DNA from: Pirellulales bacterium
GTDB taxonomy: Bacteria > Planctomycetota > Planctomycetia > Pirellulales > Lacipirellulaceae
Reading direction: 5' to 3'
Assembly (NCBI GenBank): GCA_022448345.1
Contig: JAKVCB010000028.1
Span: 1-33,719 of the forward strand
DNA: 33,719 bases
Shown piece by piece: positions 24,929 through 31,525 of the stretch. Under the pieces are notes generated by a model, which ran no database searches, had not been told where the DNA came from, and saw only the letters and a list, made by a program, of their open reading frames with translations. Within the stretch, counting starts at the first letter, position 1. Every line of letters begins with the position of its first letter. Made by a program: the position numbers and the translations under genes.

Positions 24929-27111
24929 GGTTTGCTTCCCGTATTTGTGGCCAGGTCATAGAATTTTTTACCGTCTTTTGCGAGTTCGCACAGTACTCCA
25001 GTAGGCTGAAACCGTTTACCAAGCGCTTCATAAGGTTTGAGCTTTTCGAGAAGTGTCGCTGGCCCGATAGAATCAGCCCAAAAGAGCAATCCACCCTTGA
25101 AAGGAGGAAAGCCGATTCCGAATATCAAGGCGAGGTCAATGTCGCGAAGGTCACGAACCAGGTTGTCTTCAATAATGCGGGTTGCTTCGAGCAGCATAGG
25201 GAAAAACATCCGTTCGGTGATTTGTTCGGATGTAAATTCTTGGCGCTCGGTGACGGTCGCTTCAATTATTTCCGCGACGACAGGACTTTCCTGGCCTTTT
25301 CCTTTTTTGCGATGGTTGTAATCAAAGAAAGCCTTGCCGTTTTTTTGTCCGAAGCGGCCTGCCTCGAAAAGTTTTGAGGTAATTTCAGCGGCCACCATGC
25401 GGTTGGGAAATGCGTCGAGCATGACCCGACCTGCATGGACGCAGGTATCGATCCCAACCACGTCGTACAACGTGATCGGTCCCATCGGCATCCCAAACGT
25501 CTTGGCGGCCCTTTCAACGTCTCCGATGGCCACTCCTGACGAGAGCAACAGGGCTGCTTCATTCATATACGGCAGTAGTAAACGGTTGACCAAAAATCCA
25601 GGTCCATCGTTCATTACGATCGGCGATTTGCCAAGTTTTTTAGCGTATGCGACTGCCGTGGCGATGGTCTGATCGCTGGTCTGAGCACCCCGAATGACTT
25701 CCACCAGAGGCATTTTGCGAACCGGGTTGAAGAAATGAAGCCCACAAAAACGGTCGGGATACTTGAGCCCCTCGGCGAGTTTGGTGATAGGGATGCTCGA
25801 AGTATTTGAGCAAAGAATCGTATCTTCCCGAAGTTGCGGTTCAAGGCGGGCAAAAAGCTCTTGTTTAACCGTGAAGTTCTCGAGAATCGCTTCAATCACC
25901 ACGTCAGCTGCACAAATCTCTTCATCCACGGTGGTTGCGTTGACCAGCGGCGCCATTTCGAGGGTTCGGTTGACATCGGTCTGCCTCGATTTCTTGTTGT
26001 ACGAGACTTCACTCAGGATGCCTTGGACTCCCCGAGCCAGCGCGTCCTGGCTGGCATCATTCAACGTGACACGGATACCGCGTTTTACATTCGCTGCCGC
26101 AATTCCTTGCCCCATGATCCCAGCACCGATCAATGCTGCCGAACCAATTTTTCCCGGAGTCGCCTGGCCAGCAATGCCGGAGTCTTTCTTGTTGCGATCG
26201 CGCAGGTAAAACACATTGAGAAGGGATCGGTTGACCGCTGAACCGAATAATTCCGCGAAGCCGGTTGCCTCCATCTCACAGGCAGTCATCAGGTCAACGC
26301 TTGTCGCGCCAAGCATCAGCTCCAAGGCGGCCATGGGAGCGGGATAGTGTCCTTTGGTTTGTCCCTGGATGTATCCGCTGGCGGTGGCACCCAGAAAGCC
26401 AAGTTCAGTCTCACTCAGGGAGATTGGCTCTGACCAACGCTGCCGGTCGCGACGAAAGTCACCCGAGAGTTGTTCCGCACGAACCATTCTGATGGCTGCT
26501 TCGACCAGTCGCTCGGCCACTTCTTCGTCTGCCGCTTCGATGACATCGTCGGCCAGACCCATCACCCGTGCTGTGTCGGTGTCCAGTGATTCCCCACCGG
26601 TGATTAATTCTACCGCGTTCGAAAGTCCGATTATCCGTGGGGTGCGGGCGGTTCCTCCCCAGCCGGGGAAAAGGCCTAGTTTCACTTCGGGAAATCCGTA
26701 GCTCGTCTTGTTTGAACGACTCATGATGCGTCGATCACACCAGATTGCCAGTTCAGCCCCCCCGCCAACGCAGATCCCGTCAATGGCAGCGATGGACAGA
26801 TAGTCGCTGGTAGCCAGCCGCGAAAAAAGCTGCTGCCCACGCCGTGCCACCGAGACGACTTCGTCGGAAGTGGAGTCAATCCAGGCAATGAACTCTTTGA
26901 GGTCGGCTCCGGCAATGAACATGCCTGGCTTACCCGAGCGCAGGATAAGTCCTGCGACGTTCCCGCGAGCATCTACTTCGTCCAGTTGCCCTTCCAATTC
27001 GTCCATCACTGCTCGAGAGAGCAGGTTTACGTTATTATTTGGGGCATCAATCGTAAGCAGAGCAATGTCGGGCTCGGGAAACGATAGCGTAATTGTTTGA
27101 TTTTCCGCCAT
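24925..27111 (-). CDS. fadB: Fatty-acid oxidation multifunctional protein: enoyl-CoA hydratase / 3-hydroxyacyl-CoA dehydrogenase
   Basis: This 728-residue protein combines two steps of beta-oxidation, hydration of enoyl-CoA and NAD-dependent oxidation of 3-hydroxyacyl-CoA. The N-terminal crotonase domain (~1-190) has the oxyanion stretch MFIAGADLKEF and catalytic Glu residues in VGGGAELAIWC and GFPEVKLGLFPGWGG. The Rossmann fold begins at AALIGAGIMGQGIAAAN (~322). The dehydrogenase active site is CSNTSSIPI...LHFFNPVRKMPLVEV, with the catalytic His. Two helical C-terminal domains follow. I use ATG 27111, which has AGAGG 7 nt upstream, rather than the adjacent GTG 27114. Whether it is closer to FadB or FadJ cannot be settled by eye. 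Confidence 0.94.
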   Translation of the reverse strand: MAENQTITLSFPEPDIALLTIDAPNNNVNLLSRAVMDELEGQLDEVDARGNVAGLILRSGKPGMFIAGADLKEFIAWIDSTSDEVVSVARRGQQLFSRLATSDYLSIAAIDGICVGGGAELAIWCDRRIMSRSNKTSYGFPEVKLGLFPGWGGTARTPRIIGLSNAVELITGGESLDTDTARVMGLADDVIEAADEEVAERLVEAAIRMVRAEQLSGDFRRDRQRWSEPISLSETELGFLGATASGYIQGQTKGHYPAPMAALELMLGATSVDLMTACEMEATGFAELFGSAVNRSLLNVFYLRDRNKKDSGIAGQATPGKIGSAALIGAGIMGQGIAAANVKRGIRVTLNDASQDALARGVQGILSEVSYNKKSRQTDVNRTLEMAPLVNATTVDEEICAADVVIEAILENFTVKQELFARLEPQLREDTILCSNTSSIPITKLAEGLKYPDRFCGLHFFNPVRKMPLVEVIRGAQTSDQTIATAVAYAKKLGKSPIVMNDGPGFLVNRLLLPYMNEAALLLSSGVAIGDVERAAKTFGMPMGPITLYDVVGIDTCVHAGRVMLDAFPNRMVAAEITSKLFEAGRFGQKNGKAFFDYNHRKKGKGQESPVVAEIIEATVTERQEFTSEQITERMFFPMLLEATRIIEDNLVRDLRDIDLALIFGIGFPPFKGGLLFWADSIGPATLLEKLKPYEALGKRFQPTGVLCELAKDGKKFYDLATNTGSKP

Positions 27112-27319
27112 CACGGGACCTCTACGTCAGAAATTCAGCGGTCGTCAATCAGGCCCACGGCCTGGGCTTTCCAAGAATACCGTAGTTGGTTTGTGACGGC
27201 TAGAAGACTCTCGTCTGGAAACGGGGTTACTGGCCAACGGCCCCCTGCTTGCTGCCGACTGGTAGTTTGGACCGGTTGACGATCGAGGCCTTCCCGTCGA
27301 TGTTGGAGGCGTGAGCGGT

Positions 27320-27826
27320 GTGACCATGAACAACACGAATTCGCCCTGGTGGGTCCTGCCCATTTTACTCGCTTGCGTGCTAGCAGGCGTTGTTGGCTCC
27401 AGGGGCCTGTTTCACCGTTCCAGCGGCCCGATCGGCCCTTCCGATGCACCAGGAGGCCGTATTTCGGCAGCTGGTCACGAAAAAGGCTGGCAGCCGACCC
27501 CACCGGTCACGGAGGAGTCGGTTTCGTTGACGATTGACTTCGGAAATGGGGTCCAACGCCGTTTTGATACGCTTCCCTGGCAAGCGGAGATGACCGTGCT
27601 TGATTTGCTAGAGACGGCGGTTGATTTTCGGCCAGGGATCACTTTTCGAAAGGTGGGAGAGGGTGAAGCCACTTTTTTGATTAGTATCGATGGGCTAGCT
27701 GCGGATCGCCCAACCCAACATTTTTGGCAGTATTGGGTCAACAACGAGCGGGCTGACCGAAGTTGTGGTATCTTTCGGCTTCAGGCGGGTGACCGCGTCT
27801 TGTGGAAGTTTGCACCCCAAGATTAG
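27320..27826 (+). CDS. DUF4430 (transcobalamin-like) membrane-anchored protein
   Basis: This protein of about 168 residues has an N-terminal membrane anchor or signal (WWVLPILLACVLAGVVG) followed by a Gly/Pro/Ser-rich linker. The C-terminal DUF4430 domain (~60-165) shows MTVLDLLETA, ATFLISIDGLA, FWQYWVNNERAD and GDRVLWKF. This fold resembles the C-terminal domain of transcobalamin-type cobalamin carriers and often sits next to transporters. I choose GTG 27320 because GGAGG lies 10 nt upstream; GTG 27311 is too close to it and ATG 27326 too far. The DUF6580 membrane-protein gene follows after 77 nt. The ligand is not known; a corrinoid is an inference from the fold. Confidence 0.78.
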   Translation: MTMNNTNSPWWVLPILLACVLAGVVGSRGLFHRSSGPIGPSDAPGGRISAAGHEKGWQPTPPVTEESVSLTIDFGNGVQRRFDTLPWQAEMTVLDLLETAVDFRPGITFRKVGEGEATFLISIDGLAADRPTQHFWQYWVNNERADRSCGIFRLQAGDRVLWKFAPQD

Positions 27827-27903
27827 AATTGGCGCATAAGTGGTCGGCCGGTTGTGGTATTCCGCCAGATCAAACACAAACACACAGCGAACGGAAAATT
27901 GTG

Positions 27904-28515
27904 ATGTCTCGTAGCGATACGCCCCTGGTATCAGGATCTTCAGACAAACATCTCGCGGAGATCGGCCGTGATCTCTTGGTTTTTGGGTTACTGGTGGCAA
28001 TTGGGGTGTGTGGTCGCTGGGCTCAGCCCGATTGGTGTTTTACGCCGATTGCTGCGGTCACGATCTTTGCCGGATACTATTTTGCCCGATGGCCTATTGC
28101 CGTTTTGGTACCGGTGGGTTGTCTGGTGATTAGCGATTTGGCATTACCAGCGTATGATCAGCTTGGCGTGCTGATCGTGACCTATGTGGCCATGGTCTTG
28201 CCAGTGTGGCTGGGCAGATCATTGAGGCAGGAAAGTCACCCTGCCACAACTGCAGTGCGTTGGGTCTCTTGCGGTTTGTTACCCGCAGCCATTTTTTTCC
28301 TGACCACAAATTTTGCAGTTTGGTGGTTCAAGAGCCACTATGAGAAGACACTCGGTGGATTGACAGAGTGCTATTTGGCTGCAGTTCCTTTTTTCCGCAC
28401 GATGCTTGTTGGGGATGTGTTTTATCTGGTCGTGATCTTCGGGTGCTTGGCGCTGGCCCGATTGCCAGCAGGCCAAAGGGCTCAGACTGCAGTTCAGGGC
28501 GACCCAAAATCATAA
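27904..28515 (+). CDS. DUF6580 family putative transport membrane protein
   Basis: This 203-residue integral membrane protein has about five or six hydrophobic segments: LLVFGLLVAIGVC, the region around FTPIAAVTIFAGYYFARWPIAV, GVLIVTYVAMVLPVWL, GLLPAAIFFLTTNFAVWW, and DVFYLVVIFGCLALA. The motifs WCFTPIAA, TNFAVWWF, and YLAAVPFFRTMLVGDVFY are those I associate with DUF6580, thought to be a relative of ECF-transporter substrate-binding components. The frame continues upstream to 27802, but the ATG at 27904 begins the sensible protein. It follows the DUF4430 gene on the same strand. No energising ATPase or EcfT gene is in the window. Confidence 0.72.
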   Translation: MSRSDTPLVSGSSDKHLAEIGRDLLVFGLLVAIGVCGRWAQPDWCFTPIAAVTIFAGYYFARWPIAVLVPVGCLVISDLALPAYDQLGVLIVTYVAMVLPVWLGRSLRQESHPATTAVRWVSCGLLPAAIFFLTTNFAVWWFKSHYEKTLGGLTECYLAAVPFFRTMLVGDVFYLVVIFGCLALARLPAGQRAQTAVQGDPKS

Positions 28516-28535
28516 AGGTTCGAGAGCCGCGGGAC

Positions 28536-28572
28536 TGCTCTTACTAAGAAGATTGCTCTTATCTAAGAAGGT
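28536..28572. repeat. Tandem 18/19-nt repeat, each copy a small palindrome
   Basis: Two adjacent copies, TGCTCTTACTAAGAAGAT (28536-28553) and TGCTCTTATCTAAGAAGGT (28554-28572), fill the gap between converging genes. Each contains TCTTA facing TAAGA around one or two central bases. It may be a terminator-like double hairpin or a simple tandem duplication. Confidence 0.5.
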
Positions 28573-28585
28573 TGACAACCGCCCG

Positions 28586-30028
28586 CTAATTGGTGGATTC
28601 GTCTTCCAGATCTAGGTCGTCCTGGTCTAGATTGTCCTGACTTTTGGTATCCTGGCTTTGGTGGGTGGCAGGATCTTGCTCTTCGGACAACACCGGTGTC
28701 GCCGCCAAGCTGATATCTGCTGCCATTTGACGGACGTGTTCCGTAAATTTTAGATCCGAGACTTCTTCATTTTGGGCAGCCTCTTGTACGGGCTGAATTG
28801 CGGTCAACACGCCGTCCACTGCGACTTGAACTTTTTCAGACGTCAGGGGTTTAATGGCCGACAACGCGATATCCAGGTTTTTCAGCTGACTGAGTATGCG
28901 ACGGCGGTCGAATTCAGGTTTTTTGAAGCCCATTCCACGACCAGGCAGGTTGCCACGTCCAGGGCCTTTCCCAATTCGCATGTCCTCAAATTCAATAGCC
29001 TTTTCTGCGACTTTGTTGGCCACGGTTTGAGTCAACAAGAGGAGTCCCTGGGCGATGGCGTCCGTATCCACCTGTTTTCCCTCTAAGGGAATTTTCGTGA
29101 CCATGACTGCAACCTGGCAACGATCGTCCAACGGCATATCGGGAGCAGTGATCAACGATAGAAGGCCAGTCACGACTTGGTTGTCCGTACCCGTTTCGTG
29201 TAGTTCGGCCAACGCACTTGCGGCAATTCGTTTCAGCCAGGATTGCACGTCGGGATCGATCGATTTCGACAATTCCGGCTGGTTGACGATTCCCAGCAGT
29301 GTTTGTTGGAATTTTTGTTTCACTGGAGATGGCAAATTGTCACGAGATTGCGCTTGCCGTTCCAATCCAATTAATGCCGCTGCTAACATCGGAGGGGTCA
29401 CAAGTGGATGGTTATCTGCTGCCAACTCGACGATTTTTAGCAGAGTTTGTGTTGCAGCAGGATAGGGCGCAGGCGGATTATCGGCCTTGTCCGAATACTT
29501 TGCATCCAGGCTTCCCAGCAGCAGCGTTGCGTTCAATCGCACGGCTGGATGGTAATTCCGGTTGCCAGCCACTTTTTTTGCAAAGTCGAACGACATTTTC
29601 GTCAGGTCGCTCTGCAAATCAGGGTTCTTCGATGCCCAAAGATAACGTTGCAACAACTCCTTGCGGTGGTCTCCGAGGAGTCCAAGAAATTTGGGATCGG
29701 TTTGCGTCATGCTAGGAAAAAGGTAGGTCTGGAAATACTCGTCGAAGCGTGCTTTTTCGGCAGTGTAGGTCTCCGGACTCTTAATGCATTTTTGCACAAC
29801 CGATCTCAATAGCCGAGCCTGGGGATTGATTTTGTCCGATTGGTGTTGGCCTTCTGCAGCGACTTCTGCCGGACACCAACTGAGTGCGAAGATAACCAGC
29901 CCGACTGCGTAGACCACCGCGCTCAAACCGCAGGAGTGATTGAGTCGGTGGCTGTGTGGAGGATTAGCAGCACAGGCAAGTTGGCAACAAAATTTCTCCG
30001 GCAATCGAAAGCTAGAGGATGGGTCCAT
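28586..30028 (-). CDS. Unrecognised exported or membrane-anchored helical protein
   Basis: I do not recognise the family. The 480-residue protein begins with ~32 residues containing several Cys and His, then a hydrophobic segment (GLSAVVYAVGLVIFALSW) with a possible cleavage after AEVAA. The rest is mostly alpha-helical with Leu/Ala repeats spaced like ARM/HEAT helices (for example RLNATLLLGSLDAKY and WLKRIAASALAELHE). Near residue 350 is a Gly/Arg-rich patch (GKGPGRGNLPGRGMGF). The last ~30 residues are Asp/Glu/Gln/Ser-rich and acidic. It diverges from the deacetylase-family gene and converges on DUF6580. A good promoter lies 170-200 nt upstream. The ATG at 30028 has only a weak Shine-Dalgarno sequence. 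Confidence 0.7.
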   Translation of the reverse strand: MDPSSSFRLPEKFCCQLACAANPPHSHRLNHSCGLSAVVYAVGLVIFALSWCPAEVAAEGQHQSDKINPQARLLRSVVQKCIKSPETYTAEKARFDEYFQTYLFPSMTQTDPKFLGLLGDHRKELLQRYLWASKNPDLQSDLTKMSFDFAKKVAGNRNYHPAVRLNATLLLGSLDAKYSDKADNPPAPYPAATQTLLKIVELAADNHPLVTPPMLAAALIGLERQAQSRDNLPSPVKQKFQQTLLGIVNQPELSKSIDPDVQSWLKRIAASALAELHETGTDNQVVTGLLSLITAPDMPLDDRCQVAVMVTKIPLEGKQVDTDAIAQGLLLLTQTVANKVAEKAIEFEDMRIGKGPGRGNLPGRGMGFKKPEFDRRRILSQLKNLDIALSAIKPLTSEKVQVAVDGVLTAIQPVQEAAQNEEVSDLKFTEHVRQMAADISLAATPVLSEEQDPATHQSQDTKSQDNLDQDDLDLEDESTN

Positions 30029-30421
30029 GGTGGGTCACTTCTGCTACAAAATCGTAGGTGCCTGGGTCCAGCTTGGCTGCACCGTAGACTATTCGCAAGG
30101 CACCGGCCGCACAATTCCCGCCACCTCGGCTTGAACGATAAATTCAATCGCTGTAATGAGTTGCGACACTTTATTCAGAGGGGTCAACAGTTCCTTTTAT
30201 CCTAGCAAGAACGACCGAAAGTTGTCAATTTTACGTTCTTTTTGCCCATTCTACCCGATGATCTGTTCGATTTTCGGTGTTATTGTAGCGGAAGGGTTCA
30301 GTCTGGTCTGGACCTGCTCTTTCTGGGGAGAGTTGCCCTTTCGGGGAAAAGTCGCAGGAGCGGAAACCGGAAAGACCAATCGCCAGGGTGGCACTGATTT
30401 CTCCAAGCATTTGCCTGAACC
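30029..30421. other. Divergent intergenic region
   Basis: These 393 nt separate the unrecognised helical-protein gene (minus) from the deacetylase-family gene (plus). Apart from the minus-strand promoter at 30199-30228, I see no ORF, RNA or strong inverted repeat, and I could not identify the plus-strand promoter. Confidence 0.4.
30199..30228 (-). promoter_or_regulatory. Probable promoter of the 28586-30028 gene
   Basis: On the minus strand a perfect TTGACA (30223-30228) and TAGGAT (30199-30204, 4 of 6 matches) are separated by 18 nt. The predicted leader is about 165 nt. Confidence 0.5.
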
Positions 30422-31387
30422 ATGACCCTTTTGTACACAGACTCCCGTTTTCTTGACCATGATACGGGTGGTCATCCGGAGTCTGCGTCCCGCCTGCTTG
30501 CTGTTACTGATCGGCTGGAGGGCCTGGCGGTTACCGATTTTTGTGAGCGACCCTGCTGGAATCCGGCGACGCTCGCACAGCTTAGCCAGATTCATGGCCA
30601 AGATCACCTTGCCCGGCTTCGCCAAACGGCAGAACAAGGTGGAGGCCGACTCGATCCAGATACGATTGTTTCTCCCGCTTCCGAGGAGGTGGCGCGGTTG
30701 GCTGCCGGAGCTGCTTGTGACGCAGTTGAGCGTGTGACCAGTGGCCCGCAACAACAGGCGCTCTGCCTCGTTCGTCCACCGGGTCACCACGCGCTGGCAC
30801 AACGAGCTATGGGATTTTGTTTGATGAACAATGTTGCAATTGCTGCCAGCATTGCAGCCCGGCAGTGTCAGGTTGACCGCCTGCTGATTGTCGATTGGGA
30901 TGTCCATCACGGAAACGGAACACAGGATATTTTCTATGAAGACCCGCGAGTTGGTTTTTTCTCGGTCCATCGTTGGCCATTCTATCCCGGGACAGGAGCC
31001 AGTGAGGAAACAGGCCGCGGCTTGGGAATAGGTACGACCCACAACGTCCCTGTATCTTTTGGAATTTCGCGAAGTCAATATGTGCAAGCCTTTAAGGTAG
31101 AGCTAGAGAATTTTGCGGCCCGAATTAAACCAGAATTGGTTCTCATTAGCGCGGGCTTTGACAGCCACCGAGAGGATCCAGTTGGCTCATTGGGGCTGGA
31201 GGTTGAAGATTTTATTGAACTCACCAACATGGTGTTGGAGGTTGCCAGGACCTATGCGAGCGGTCGATTGGTGAGCGTTCTGGAGGGGGGTTATCACCCC
31301 CAGCGGCTTGCTGAGTGCGTGGAGGTTCATCTGCAAACCCTCATGCAAAGCGACCAACATCAAGCGAGTCGTAAATCCCTTGCGTAG
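30422..31387 (+). CDS. Histone deacetylase family (AcuC/HdaH-type) zinc amidohydrolase
   Basis: This 321-residue enzyme of the arginase/deacetylase fold would remove acyl groups from lysines or polyamines, or hydrolyse related amides. The active site is complete: tandem His in VRPPGHHA (~117), zinc ligands Asp and His in DWDVHHGNGTQDIF (~157) and Asp in SAGFDSHREDP (~243), and the transition-state Tyr in EGGYHPQRL (~288). The N-terminal HPESASRL is also typical. The substrate cannot be read from sequence. It has no acetoin-utilisation neighbours. ATG 30422 has no strong ribosome-binding site. It converges on the DUF11 gene with a 138-nt gap. Confidence 0.9.
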   Translation: MTLLYTDSRFLDHDTGGHPESASRLLAVTDRLEGLAVTDFCERPCWNPATLAQLSQIHGQDHLARLRQTAEQGGGRLDPDTIVSPASEEVARLAAGAACDAVERVTSGPQQQALCLVRPPGHHALAQRAMGFCLMNNVAIAASIAARQCQVDRLLIVDWDVHHGNGTQDIFYEDPRVGFFSVHRWPFYPGTGASEETGRGLGIGTTHNVPVSFGISRSQYVQAFKVELENFAARIKPELVLISAGFDSHREDPVGSLGLEVEDFIELTNMVLEVARTYASGRLVSVLEGGYHPQRLAECVEVHLQTLMQSDQHQASRKSLA

Positions 31388-31525
31388 ATTTTTCGCCGAG
31401 ATGCGCACGCCTTGCATCATCGACAAGTCGCTTCACGACTGGAGTGGCAAAAGGGAGCCTCTGCTGGAATGGGAGGCAGACTTTTGGAGCTCCTTGGCCG
31501 GAAGGAGATCGGCCTTCGCTCGAGG

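Noticed and set aside
27115-27319. Possible cobalamin riboswitch upstream of the DUF4430 gene
   Set aside because: I looked for the conserved B12 box and the surrounding core. The C-rich stretch near 27240 only vaguely resembles them, and the key conserved elements are missing.
30251-31087. 278-codon minus-strand ORF opposite the deacetylase-family gene
   Set aside because: It overlaps the complete active-site-bearing gene on the plus strand; its translation has no recognisable domain and irregular composition, so it is an antisense shadow.
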